Shown here in pieces: positions 10,901 to 23,458 of a stretch of DNA of 64,000 nucleotides. The stretch covers positions 14,818,001-14,882,000 of the forward strand of contig NW_020825288.1 in the NCBI RefSeq assembly GCF_003286085.1, in the 5' to 3' direction. Position numbers and translations under genes: made by a program. Position 1 is the stretch's first letter, and each line of letters opens with the position of its first letter. Source of the DNA: Drosophila persimilis (lineage: Eukaryota > Arthropoda > Insecta > Diptera > Drosophilidae). The notes under the pieces are model-generated. The model searched no databases. It had not been told where the DNA came from and saw nothing but the letters and a program-made list of their open reading frames with translations.

Positions 10901-11730
10901 AATGCACGGCGACATGCAGGCAGATGGGCAGAGACAGGACTCCGACTCGTACGCGGACGCGGACACATTCTTTGAGGCATGCAAAGTGCGGATTGCAGGG
11001 GGCGGGGGGTGTTGCCTGTGGAGGCCGTGTCAGCTGCTGACCGCCATTTTTCGTAAGTGTTGCTGCTGCTGTTCCGGGGCCGCTGTCTCCGCCATTGTTT
11101 TTTTCGTCGCTGTTTTAAGTGCTTAAATCCGTTATGTTGACTTTATTTACCCACACTCACGCACACACGAACACACTTTGTCTGCCTCCTTATGTGCCCA
11201 CACTGCTGCGCCGCCGTTTGACAGCGTCCTCGGGCATCGCATACCGGAAGTGCCGGTACCCTTATTCAGCGTTTATCCGGCCACGAAGCATGCAATTACG
11301 GCACTCTGCCAAACGGTGCGCCAGGAAATACATTTTCTCAAATTAAATATTAAATTAACGGTAAGTTAAATGCAGTGCATACATGGCACTCCACTCGCCA
11401 CTCGCCACCCTCCAACCCCCATTATCAATCACCCTCCTCGACCATTGGTTGAAAATTTGCATGCCCATCAAACATGACGTACGCGTCTGGTTACCAAGCA
11501 GCACTCGAACTCCTACTCGTACTCCTACTCGTACTCCTCTTTATCCCCGCCAGAGCATCTGTCCCGGAATGGTGGACACGGAGTTTCTCAGTGTTTACTC
11601 GGAGGCGGTGGCCGAGCTGCCCAAACTGCAGCCCCTGGAGGTGGCCAAAGCCGTGCTGTATGCACTCGATACGCCAGATGGAGTTCAGGTCGAGGAAATA
11701 ATCCTGCAGCAGATGCGAAAGGTTAATTAA
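7906..11730 (+). CDS. Classical short-chain dehydrogenase/reductase (247 aa)
   Basis: Five exons: 7906-8043, 8110-8275, 8342-8468, 11225-11360 and 11554-11730. All have GT..AG borders and intact frame, giving 247 residues. The cofactor motif TGASVGIG is at 14-21, NAG at 91-93, catalytic Ser144, Tyr161 and Lys165 (SVYPATK), and CPG at 192-194, so the enzyme should be active with NAD(P)(H). Its build matches the cytosolic DHRS11-like group that reduces or oxidises small alcohols, ketones or steroids; the substrate cannot be told from sequence. There is no signal peptide or membrane anchor. The third intron is 2,756 nt while the others are 66-193 nt, and it contains a G-rich repeat at 9086-9124. 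A TATA box at 7727 and AATAAA at 11890-11895 frame the gene. No close paralogue is seen beside it. Confidence 0.9.
9086..9124 (+). repeat. G-run tandem repeat with G-quadruplex potential
   Basis: GGGTGCAA followed by four GGGGTGCA-type units gives at least five runs of three or more G with loops of 4-5 nt on the sense strand of the third SDR intron. Confidence 0.75.
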
Positions 11731-11889
11731 TGTCACCAGTAAATCGATGGCCACATGTTAGATGGCTAGATAGAATCTGTATTTTACTCCCAAATATCTG
11801 CACAGTTTATAAACAATATTTCTGCACTTAGTTATGTTTTATATTCTTTGAAACACCCATTAAAATTGATTGATGCAAATTAGACTTTG

Positions 11890-11895
11890 AATAAA
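11890..11895 (+). terminator. Poly(A) signal of the SDR gene
   Basis: AATAAA 160 nt past the stop at 11730. Confidence 0.6.
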
Positions 11896-14538
11896 TGTTG
11901 ATAAGCATAATACATTTGATAAATAAATTAAAATAAAATAGCTCTCATATTAAACACCTTATTTATGTGTATTTTGAATGTAAATCAAGTGATAAGATAT
12001 GCATCTTCCATGCTGTCTTAGAGTCTTCGATTTTTGCAGATGAAAAAACTTCAATACCATTAATATTTATATATACATTCACGTATGCAATCCTTACTCA
12101 GTTTTCCTCATCAACAGCTTGACACATTTTTCCCTCCTCCGCCGCACAGACACGGGAATGAGCATTATCGATAATCTGGCATAACATATTCCATTATACT
12201 TTGATTGTTCCCTCAACAACAGGCCATGAATATTTGTATTGGCATTCGAGTATTCGTTTTCCACCTGACTGGCGGCTGCTCCGAGTCTTATCGTATTTTT
12301 GTAATTACTGAACAAGAGATTCGGTTTCAGAGCGGGGGAGAGCTCTGAGCAGGCATTTGGATGGCTTCATGTCGCCGCATGCCTCAGTGGGTCTGCTGGC
12401 AAATCAAAAATCAACTTTATCTCTCGACTGGACTGGAGGAAAGTATTTGCATACCAGCAAGCTCCAACCGAAGATACTCAAGCGGCAAATACTCAAAAGC
12501 CACAGAGAGAGAAGCTCAAAAAATTCACACAAACGGGACAGGACAACGTTGCAGCTGACAGTCGTAAAATGCAGGTGAAGCTTAGCCAGGAGCAGTCGGG
12601 AGTCAGGCGGAGCCAGGTTGATAGTCATGAATGCTGTCACAACGAGCCTTTTGTGCATTCACAGATGCAATCGGGCGCTAGTCAGGCAATTGTTTCGATT
12701 GGCTCGGCCGTAAATTTCATCGCATTCATGTGGTACAGTTGTGCAAGCTGTTAACTAACAGCGATCCAGCAGGCCCCGAGCCTTGAAAATCAATTGGAGA
12801 AAAGCCATCAAACAAAACGCTCACAGAATTTATGGGGCTATAAACTACAAGTGGCCAGATAGAGGATAGAGGCCCTGACTTGGTGGTCATCAAAGTCAAA
12901 CTGGCAGCCGCCAAGCAGACCCCGCAGATGTACAATAGTAAATATTTTGGGACGACCTCATTCTATGGGAAGTTTCCCTGAAAATTGATTGAAAATTGGC
13001 GGATAGAATATACTTGAGTTTATTTATTTTCTACCGCTTTCTGTGCGGCGAGTGTGGATGGTCTGGAGCGGGTAGGGGGGGTCTGAAATAAATGAAAAGC
13101 TGGCGTCATGGTGGAATTTATTGTTGCATACTTTTCGGCTCAGCGCGCGCTGTGGCATGCAAAAAGCAAACGAAACGAAGCGCGAAAGAATTTGTGTTGC
13201 ACACATGACGGTGCAGGCGGCTAACCCCCGCAGTCGTGCCGCCCTGCCCCCCGCAACGTTGCCTCCTCTGTCGGCCTTGTTTATTTTTCGGTTAAGCCCA
13301 AATATGCATTTTTCATGGCACATCCAGCACAACCACAGCCCCTGCCCGTGCCTTTTGCTGCTGTTGCTTTCCATTATAATTGTAATAACATTTGTCGAGG
13401 CCGAACTTATATTTCATTTACGAGTATTTCTGGCAATTAGCGTTGCTGCTCGGCGCCGCGTTTATTATATTTATATCACTCATACGTCATGTGTTCAGGC
13501 TTGCACTTTGGCGCTCTCTAAATCGAATAAAACGAAGCTCTGGGCAAAGTACATGGCAACAATGGCCACAATGGCCACATGAAAATACTCGCGGCATGTG
13601 CAAACAAAACGTCCAATTAAATTAGAAAAACTTTTCCTGCAAGCCGGAGCCGGAGCCGGAGCATTTAATTGAATTCCTTTGCGCTTTAACCACCTCCTCC
13701 GACTCCGACCAAGGATGGGGTGAACTATAAAATAAAATAAAACTTGTAAGCTTCACTCGAACAAACTCGTACATAAATAACGTAGGTATATTGAAGGAAC
13801 CTTTTTAAATAAGCATTTCGAGTGCGGGGAAGTTCAATGTAAAATACTATAGATAAATTCTTGGCTGGAAGTTTGCTTTGGCCGCAAACTCCGACAGAAA
13901 TCATTTAATTGACTCACTCTCCAAGTGGAAAGTATCCAACGTTTTCACTTATTCACTCACATATCCCCAGTCCTTCCCTAGTTCATCCATTGTCCCTGTT
14001 CACACGCAATCCACAGAATGTTTGTTATGTGACAATTAATCAAAGGACGACAGAATGATTTAATTAAGTGCCACGCCCACAATTGACACCTGTACAACAT
14101 GACACTTTAGAGAGTGAAGGAGAGAGTACACGAGAGCGAGACAGGGACATGGCAAGGGACAGGAGTGAGCGTAAGACGACTTCTAAAAAGCAACTACAAA
14201 ACTTTGTTGGAATTTTAAAGCGTGTAAAGCGACAGCTGCCATGGGGCGAGGACAGGAAAGCCATTTTGAAACCCAAAAAACTATGCGAACAATTTTAATG
14301 TAAAATGGCAAACGGTGTCGGGCATAATGCTGCTGCTGTTGTTGCTGTTGTTGCTATGGTTGTTTCTGCCGTTATAGCCACACGCAGGCACATCGCACAT
14401 CGAGACAAAATTTGATTAAATTAAAATTTACTTTAATTAAACAAGCGTCGCAAATGTCTCATTTACGCTTCAATGACATGACAAAACAGATGAGCCAGAG
14501 GGACCTGAGCGGAGCGACCCACAAGTATCCCAGTGTCT

Positions 14539-14540
<2 letters not shown>

Positions 14541-14569
<29 letters not shown>
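14541..14569. repeat. (GT)14 microsatellite
   Basis: Uninterrupted GT dinucleotides, followed by GGGTGGGTGGG. Confidence 0.95.
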
Positions 14570-14577
<8 letters not shown>

Positions 14578-16158
14578 GGTATTCCAGTGCGGCCTTAATG
14601 TTTGCGTGTTTTGTGGTCTACTGACAATTTGTGTCCTTCTACCCCTCCCCCAAAGGGGTCAGGCAGCAGCACAATTTTTGAGTTGGTTCCCCAAAAATTG
14701 TTGGCAACATTATAAAGTATGTTTGTTTTTTTGGCTGCGTTGCGAAGCACAGAAACTGCAATTACATATATTAAATGCTCGTCCGCCCAGAAGTATGCTA
14801 ACCATTTGTGGCAGCCTTTCGGCCCGAAAGGGTTGAGTGGGACTGGGCGGGGGGCTCACGGGGGGCTGCCATTAGGCGGCACATAAGCCTCGCTTAAGTC
14901 CAACTAATTAGCCCAAATTTGTTAGCAGGCTACGCAGCCACCTGATAAGTGGGCAGAAAACGAGACTAATGCAGGGTAGGGCGGTGCATGCTGGAGCCAG
15001 GGTAGACAGCACAAAGGTGGAAGGTGTTTGGGGTTGCTTTTTGGACGTGAAGTTCTTGCAGGTCCCTGCAAGTATAGGCTTCTAAAAATGCCTCAAACCC
15101 AAATTCATAGGGTCCCCTCTGTAATTCAAAAGAAAGGTCCTCCGACCTTGTACAGGGTACACGCCGGTTCTGCTCCACTTCCGATCACGTTCCGTTCCAG
15201 GGTGGGGCTGGGCTGTACTCCCATAAAGACTTAACTCTGCTGCATTTAGCGCTAAGCGAATGCACGACCACAAAAGTTTTTCGGGGGGTGTTCGGGTGTG
15301 CGGGTGTGGCAGTGGCAGTGGCAGTGGCAACTGGCAAACTGCAACGGCAGCTCGGATGCTGGTGCGGCTGCAGCTGCTGCTGCTGCTGCCAAGTGTTGCA
15401 AGTGTGTTGGTGTTGCCAGTTGTTGTTCAGGTTGTTGTTCTGGTGTTGCTCGGTCTGCTGCTGTGCTTGTTTCTGGCACTTTATTGGGGAGGGGCCGCCG
15501 CCCCTCGGAATCCCCTCGCCAGACGGGGGCTATTATTTGATGTTATTTATGAGTTGCAGACGTTAAGACATGAATTGCCGAAACACACACTGGCGAAAAC
15601 ACCCACTCACCTGCTGCCACACGGCACCACAGCCACATTAGATATGCAATGTTATTTTCATTTCACAGCAAAAGTTTCCCCTGGCTGGCGGTGTGGCAAT
15701 TAGAGGAAAGTGTTAAGGACGCCGCCACCGCCGCCACCGCCGCCGCTTTCATTAGAAGCGACTTGAAGCAGAGTTTCCATTTCCATTTTTTGGCAGCCTG
15801 ACGAGCTGCCATTAGGATACACCAACGTCCCTCCGCCCCGCACTGAGCGAAATCTAAATGTGCATTAAGCTGCAAGCAGAATGAGCAACTTTTGTGTGGG
15901 CTGCGTCTCGGATTGCGTCTTTGGCTGTGGGCTGCTAAGCCGGACGGACCCGTCCAAGTTTTTACAGCAGGGCGCTCGTGCATGTCGCCGGCGATCCTCG
16001 CCAGCTACCACTGCTGCTGGCTGCTGGCTGCCACAGACACTGCCGCTGCCACTGCCACTGCCGCAGGCATAAATCACGTGCACAGCGCTCACAAGAAAGT
16101 TTTGATTTGTGAAATCAAAAGCCATTTGCCGAGCTGCAATCAGCACAAACATTGTATG

Positions 16159-16195
16159 CAGCAGCGGCAGCGGCAGCGGCAGCGGCAGCGGCAGC
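16159..16195. repeat. (CAGCGG)6 minisatellite-like hexamer
   Basis: Six perfect CAGCGG units, ending in CAGCAT. Long ORFs in several frames across this block are by-products of the repeat. Confidence 0.9.
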
Positions 16196-19100
16196 ATCGG
16201 ACCCGAGAAGAAGGAAGGAAACTTTTGCTTTTTGGCACTCGTCAGATATGGATGCCATCACCACCAGCCAACAAGGCTGCACCGAGGATACACCAGCAGC
16301 GGTGGTGAGGTCTTGGAGGCGAAAGTCTTGGTCCTGCAAGTTTTTCTTGTTGCGAAAGTTTTTAATAGTTTGTTGGCGCTTTCGCTGATTTGCTGCAAAG
16401 CAAAGTTTTCTTTTTCCTTTCCTCCAGCATCTCTCTGCACCCTGGAGCTGCAGTCCGGTGCGGCAAGGTGGCCTTAAAGTATGCATCGCAATGCTTTGGC
16501 ATGCTAAATTTCAATGGAGTCCCTAATGAAGAGGCAGCTGTCCAGCTCCCAATACGCAAGTGGGTTGCCCAAACATGTCATCTGCTGCTGGGACTCTACG
16601 ATGTTGTGGGAGGGCACTCCCTCACTCTTGCTCTCGGGTTTGTCCTCTACTTTGCATGTTTTCGGCATTCAGTAGAAGAGTATGGGTACATGGTATTGCT
16701 GCAGATCAAACCTCTGAGAATGCTCTCCGAGATAAACAGACTAACCAACACAATACAGATACCTGATTCAGCCTGAATTCATTCTGGTTTTACTGCAACC
16801 CATTGTCATTGCCCCACTTTCAGCTCTTTTTAAATCCTAGCAAAGGATACTTTCAAGTCGGACGGCCCCACTAAAGTGTTCCGAGTGGTTTTTCTTGTGT
16901 CTTCTATCTTCTTTTATCTGCGAGTGGCTACGACGTGTCCGCAATAATCTGGCCGCACTGCGCTGCCCCCGAAGTATGCTAAAACCATGGGAATATGTGT
17001 CAGGCGTGGCTGGAGAAAGCCGAAGGAATTTGTCACAGTTTGTAGGCTGCAGCAGCAGCAGCAGCAGAAGCAGAAGCAGAAGCATCCGCACTAAAGGAGC
17101 GACTAAAATAATCAAGCGAGGCATGTGCCAACTGCGACAAAGTGTGCCATGCCACGCCGCACCAAAATGAAGAAAGTTCGCGCTCTTTCCGGCATTCTGC
17201 TCGACTTCCTTTTCCCTGGCCACAGCACTGCGAAAAAGTCGTAGAAAAGTAGTTTAACTCCAACTTTTAGCTGCTCCGGCCTGACATAATTCTCGGAAAG
17301 TGAGCGCGGCGCCAGCTCTGGCGCTGAATGATATATCCCAGCTCTAGTAATAAATTTTCCCCCAGCCATGCCACAAAGTGTGCTCGAGATTGTCTTCTTT
17401 CCTATGGGTGTGTGCCCCTCACCAAAAAAGGTTTCCATATGCTAAAAGGAGGGCCGATAGGGATGCCCATTAAAGTTGCATTTCCATTTGCATTTCGCTG
17501 CTGCAGCGGATAATTTGTGTGACAAGTTGGTATTCAGAAAGTGCTTTAGCTGGTCAGATTCCATTGGTCTAGAAAATGCTGAAGCTCCTAGGTTTTTGCT
17601 TATCACTTTCACTAGCAGGTGGTTCAGGCCCTGAGGTCTATCACCAGAATCCATACACATCCTGACTGTCATGGAATCTAAAACTTTAAGCCCTGTACAT
17701 TGGTTTAGAGATATGTATCTCCGAATTGAATACATGATTCGCTTCGAATCAGTTATGAATAGTTTCACAAAAATCTATAACAATTTCCATTTATTTCTGT
17801 TGCACAAAAATTCTGTGAAATCCCTGCGATACAGAGTCGTACCAACGTTTGACGCTCAACTCATAAAAATTGCATATGAATAATACTATGAGCATTTGAA
17901 TGGACATTCATTTCACTTTAGCCTGTTGCCGTTGCCGTTGACCTTCATTTAACATTCACAATCCGCATTCGCCTGGCAACCGATTAAAGCCGCAAAACTG
18001 CAATTTTCCGGGACCAATGCAGTCGGAGCCACGCCCCAAAGTGCTGTGTGTGGTGGCCAAGTTCAAGCCAATGTCTGGCGGCGCCTCCAGCACGTGCTGC
18101 CCAGATTCATCTCCGTCAACGGCAGGATTCTCAGTCGGAGAAATCAGCAGCTCAGCTCGCTCGCTCGCCAGCCATTTCTCTCCATTTAAATGGAGGGGAG
18201 AAAAAATTGTGCAAAATTTGTAACCGAGGCGTTTTGTTTGCTCTCGTTTGCTTTGGTCACGGATGCCAGACTTGGAGCCAGTCCCGCTCCCGCTCCCGGT
18301 CCCGTCGCCTGACTTTGCTTGCCAGTCAAGTCAAGTAAACATGATATGCGGGGTCTAATTTTTTCCCTTTTTTATACACTAAAAGGGGGTATATGTTGTC
18401 CAAAAGCCATGGCGATTTTACAAAATATACATGAGAGTATTCTGGAATTGTATCTTTTATGTGTGATCTATCAGTATGGAACAAATACCAAACTCTTAAT
18501 GTAAGTCGAAACTGCTATGAAACTATGAGAATTATAGCCACAATCGGATTAAAATTCATGTGAGAAAATCTGTAATTCTGATGATCCTGTGAGAGCATAT
18601 AAGCTTCGGCCAGACGTAGTGCGGATTTGTATATTTTTTAGCCATCATCTCACCCTTGCCCTGCCTGTGGTTCCGTCTCTGTCTGTCTGGGGGGTTGCAC
18701 AATATTTTACATTTTCATGCATGACGCGTTTAATCACGTGATGCATATGATTTTTAGCCAGCCCTGGTCGGTATGGTGGAGCAGGGATGGGACGCAGCAC
18801 TCCTCGCATATACTCAAGCATACAATTCCATCAGCATGAATTATGTTTTGCATACTTTCAGGCGATACATATATGTGTGTGTGTACGTGTGTGTATATAT
18901 GCGCTTTGCTTGTTTTGCGTTTAGGTCTTTGCCGCTGTCTGGCGCATTCTTGTAGCCCTTGATATGCCCTCGGCAGTCGCCTTTCATCTCGCCCCCCCAC
19001 ACACACACTCGTGGCGAACCTGCTCTCAGCGTCTTTTTTTCGGTGGTTGTGTGGGTGATGTTAGCGGGTGGTGGTGTTGGCGGTAGTGCCCACTCAAAAG

Positions 19101-20725
19101 TTGTGGATTAGAGCGTGTAATTTTACTAAAAAGCGCCACCGAGCCGCACTTTATGCACCCCCAGCGAGCGGTTGTTGCCATATTCTAAGTGTTTTCTGGT
19201 TTTGTCGCTCCTAATTCCCCTCGCAGGACCCGACCCCGAGATGGCTCACATGTAATTTATGTGCTTAACTTTCACACTCGGCTGGCCAGCACTGGCACTG
19301 GCACTGGCACAGGCACAGGCACAGTCGCCGAAAAATCGTCATACAAATATGCACTCTCAAACAGTTTCACACTTTGGCGCCCCTAAACCGAAAAACAGCT
19401 GAAAATGAAAGCGTCCAGCCATACGTACAAGTACTCCTACTGCCACTCCCACTCGTATATGGGCAGACCAGAAATATATATTCAAGTGAATATTTATGAG
19501 CGACGAAAGCAGCATTTGTCCCTTACATTTTCAGTTTATTGTGAAAGCCATTGTGGTTGGTTGGTCTTCTGGCTGTTGTAATTCCGGAGCAACAGTCTCG
19601 GCCATCGTCAACATTCTGGCCGCCTTTGGTGGCTCGTCCTCATCGCTGTCAGCATTTCCGGGGCTGATGAGTTTATGCTTGGGGGCCATATTACTTTATC
19701 CCAGAACCTCCCTAGCCACTGCCCTGTGGTTGTGCCCCACACAAACACAAACACAGGCAAACACAAACACAGCCACACACAGGGAAACGCTCATTCATGA
19801 CTGTCATGAGTTTTCCGCAATTGATGGTCTAATTATGCCGCCAACACTAAATTTCATGACTCTGCTGGTCGGTCGGACCAGCCAGCACGCAGACGAAGGG
19901 GCTGTCTGCAGCGATGCTGACGGCAGCAGGGAGGGGAGGAGGGATGGCGGCGGAGGCCAGCTTGTAATTTAATGGAAAAACATTTTGCCCCACATATAGC
20001 GAGGGGTCGGCGAGGAGGAGCAGGAGGGACATGCTTGTATCCCCCAAAGCTGAGTGTCACTTTACAGTTTGACAGCCACTGGCATGGCTTGGGGACGCTT
20101 TCAGCTGGGATTTATTAAAGCCAGCGACTCACATGTGACAGCTTGTGGAGGCAAACAACCTGGGGGCTTGAGCAGACTCCCCGCACGATAGATGCGCATA
20201 GATATACCCATGTTATTGAAACATATTGACTTGGATAAAGAGTTTTTAGGTTTTTGGGTCTCTCCACTATTGTGTACACTCGTACACAATCTGTATTTAT
20301 CTCAGGGTCAACTTCTCCCAGATGCTTCTCTGACGAGCCAAATTTGCACTCACCTGAGAGCCGGTATCTGGCTGCGATTGAGAACTCTGTATGGTAATTA
20401 GCCGTATACCGAAATGTTCACACCCCATAATATTTGCATATTAATGGGCATATATAATTAACCCCAATAATTAATGCCAGAAAACAGGAAACCTAATGAA
20501 ATGCCAAAATATAAACAGCCAAATTCTCTGTCCCCTGCTCCGTCTCTCTATCGCTGTATCGCCGTATCGCCGTATCTCTCTGACAGTCTTAATGAGAATC
20601 AATGGCTCCAGAGAATTTCCGATGTGTGTTTGGTGTTTGAGTTAATGCCCGACTTGAGGCTTTTAGTTCCTAGTTGGAGTTTGACGTGGAAGGTTCCAGT
20701 GGAAGGCACTAATAAGCCTTTAAAT

Positions 20726-21680
20726 ATGTATCCAAATTGGCTCGTTCTGCCCCACTTGGCGCTGGGCTGCCTCTGGCTCTGCCTGCCCCTGGCCGGGGGG
20801 CAAATGTTTGAACAGCAGTTGACAAAGTAGGTCGTCGTCGCCAAGTCTCTCTGTGTCTGTGTCTCTCTCTGAAGCGGGTCAATCTATTGAGCAAACTATG
20901 TGTGTATTTACTTGCAGTTTGCTTAACTCTAACCGCGTAGGAGGTGCTGCCACGGGCTTGACCATTCAGCGCCTGCCCTCTCAGATGGTAGAGCCGGGGC
21001 GGCTGCAACAGCATCTCCAGGAAATCACGGGCAGCGAGGAGTTGGCGCCATTGTTGCTGGAGTTACTGGGCCAAAGTGGGCCAAGTTGGCAGGGCCAGCA
21101 GCCAGGCTTCATGGCAGCCACCAATCAACCACAGCAGCAACAGCAGCAACAGCAGCAACACTTTTTTTTGTATGAAAACTCTCAGGCCGCGGGGCAAACG
21201 AGTCAACAACCTCAAATATTGCCAGGGTTCAATGGCGTCAATGTGCATCCTGCATCGCAACAACAGGGGCAACAGCTATTCAGAGCGCCAAAGCCAATTC
21301 AGGCTGAACAACAACAACAACAACAACTAGAACAACAGCAATACCCCGAAACCGAGCCAAAAATCGTTAGGGCGCCGCCTGTGGCAGCCGTTGTGGCGCC
21401 AGGATCCGCCTACACTGCCACCTCCTTCCAGAATCCCAGCCTGCAGCACTTGAGGCCTGCTGGCACTCAGCCGGTGTAAGTAAACACTGCAAACTACCAA
21501 CTATAATCCATTATTTGCATTAAACAATGCATTTTAATTAGCTCATCCCCATCGCCGGCAACTGCAGCGCCAGCAAGTAGCAGCCATCCATCCACTTGCA
21601 GTGGCATGAACATGCCCTGCCCCAACTATCAGACGACCCCCCTGTTGAGTGCCACGGCGCTCAAGGCGACAGCTGGTTAA
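20726..21680 (+). CDS. Secreted Gln-rich protein (265 aa)
   Basis: Three exons: 20726-20826, 20918-21475 and 21542-21680. Introns of 91 and 66 nt have GTAGGT/TTGCAG and GTAAGT/ATTAG borders, and frame is kept to a TAA. The first 25 residues are a strong signal peptide (WLVLPHLALGCLWLCLPLAG). A charged stretch with LQEITGSEELAPLLLELLGQ follows, which may form an amphipathic helix. Then come polyQ runs (about residues 104-113 and 166-177) and a Ser/Thr/Ala-rich tail with two cysteines (TCSGMNMPC). AATAAA at 21708-21713, only 28 nt past the stop, supports exon 3 as terminal. The build recalls eggshell, cuticle or other extracellular-matrix proteins, but no domain is recognised, so this is only a guess. 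Confidence 0.78.
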
Positions 21681-21707
21681 GTTTTTAATTAAATCGCTGG
21701 CATAATT

Positions 21708-21713
21708 AATAAA
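21708..21713 (+). terminator. Poly(A) signal of the Gln-rich secreted gene
   Basis: AATAAA in ATTAATAAAGATG, 28 nt after the stop codon. Confidence 0.65.
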
Positions 21714-23422
21714 GATGCGCATAGACAGTAAAGAAAGTGTTGCATACTTCCGGGCTGCTCGATCGTACGTGCCCCTCCCCTGAACGAGTGTGTATAAAGA
21801 GTGGCAGAGTGTGTGCCTGTGCCTGTGCCTGTGTATGGGTGCGTTCGAGCGAGCGTGCATGTGCGCTCATGCAATTTTCATCTAAATGACAACTGCATCT
21901 GTGGCAGACTCAGAGGAAGTACAGGAGAGTCGACTTGGGCAGGTTCTGTGGGGTTCCGTATGGGATAATCTTTTCTTTTCCTGAAAAACGATAATGAAAG
22001 GGATTGAAAGAGTACATAGAACGTTGCTAGAAAAAGGCATGACAGGCATATCTAGTGGGTTTCAAAAAATGAATCACTCTTAAGCTCTTTAAACATTTAT
22101 GAAAAAATGAATCGAATTGCTCCTTTTTTGTGTCTTTTATTCAACGAGTTAGCTGTTCCCACCCCTAGAAGACCATTCGTGTGTGGCTCTATTCCTAAAC
22201 AAAAACTTCGTGAACAATATGTGACTTATCTGCCGTCGTGGTGCTGCTGTACAGTGAACCTACCCCCAGATCCTAATCCCATCCCCTGCCAGCCCAGCCT
22301 GTCCAGGCTGTCACAGAGCGTCAGCATAAAAGTAAAACATGCAACTAAAAACAATTTCTAAAAATATATAAAACATAAAGCACGAAAAACCGCACAGAAC
22401 ACTTCATGCTGAGTGCGACTCGCAAATTGTTCTGCCTCTGCTCTGTGCGAGTGAGTTGCCACCACAGGCACAACAGCAAAAACAAAGGCAAAAAGAAGGA
22501 AAATAATAAATAAAAATCCACAAAATGTATGTGGCAATGCGTTGAGTCTGCGGCTGAGTGCCGCGGCAAGTGTTCGAGCAGGAAAATGAAAGTGCTGAAG
22601 TGTTGCCCATTGTTTTGTGTCAACGCCGAGCCGGCAGGCGCTGGCGGGCGGGCGGCCGGGCGGGCGGTCTAGGCATTGGCCAGACGAGGGCCACCACGCG
22701 ATGATTGCCACAAGTTGACGACACGGATAGTCTGCAGTCTGCAGTCGCTAACATAGGTGTTAGATAGAGTCTGGGAGTGTTGCCCCAGGTGAGGGGTAAG
22801 ACCAGGTAATGAATTTTTAAAGAATGGTTTGAACCTTCGTTCCCACTAAACACCCAATACTTATTTGATCTAGTTCACATTTCGATCACATTTTATATCA
22901 AATATGTACAACAAAAATTCTCTCGTATTTTCGGAATTGCAATTGCACTTCAACTAAAAGGCGTTCCAGCAATTGGATTCGGATTCCCGCTGGTTAATTG
23001 GACGCATGGTAAGTACCTCTAAGCATATCCGAGTCCTGGGCCTGGTCCTGGTTCTCGTTGACGTGGCCCGCTTAAACTCGATGCCTCGCCGGCTCCTGCT
23101 CCGTTTTCGGTCCTGGTTCTGGGTCTCCTTGTTGACATTGCCACTTTGGTAGACATTTTATGGGTCTCTAATTTCATGCACGCCTAGTCAGGGAGCGTCG
23201 CTAATTAAATTCTAAACATTCGCCAGCATTTCAATGCTGGAAACACTAAAAAATGTTTTATATGGCAACAAATCCCACCCCACTCCGGGTAGCCCCTTTT
23301 TTCAAGCTGAACCCTATTCTGTATCCAATCTCCAGGGTGAGACCCCATCCGCAGCCCCAGCCAAGGGTGCTGTAATTGCAGATCCTGGACTCCATACACG
23401 CCCCTATGCAAATGCGACAAAG

Positions 23423-23424
<2 letters not shown>

Positions 23425-23457
<33 letters not shown>

Positions 23458-23458
23458 A
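23425..23458. repeat. (CTCCTG)n hexamer repeat
   Basis: Five perfect CTCCTG units and a partial one. Confidence 0.9.

Larger units (their letters stand above)
11896..20725. other. 8.8-kb non-coding stretch with many microsatellites
   Basis: ORFs here are short, overlap on both strands and mostly translate simple repeats. I see no conserved domain, no signal peptide with splice sites, and no RNA gene I recognise. TTAATTAA-rich segments and GCATGCAAATTTGCAT-like words resemble Drosophila intergenic cis-regulatory DNA. Repeats include GT (14541-14569), GGCAGT (about 15308-15330), GCCGCCACC (about 15720-15746), CAGCGG (16159-16195) and GGCACT/GGCACA (about 19290-19325). Confidence 0.55.

Noticed and set aside
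15260..15703. 147-codon plus-strand ORF
   Set aside because: Made by GGCAGT, CTGCTG and TTGTTG simple repeats that are open in three frames and on the other strand.
16390..16776. 128-codon plus-strand ORF with hydrophobic stretches
   Set aside because: No start context, no splice sites, no domain, and ordinary AT-rich flanks; chance is enough to explain it.
19496..19972. 158-codon plus-strand ORF
   Set aside because: Mixed hydrophobic and low-complexity content (TQTQTQANTNT), no splice or promoter support, and no recognisable family.
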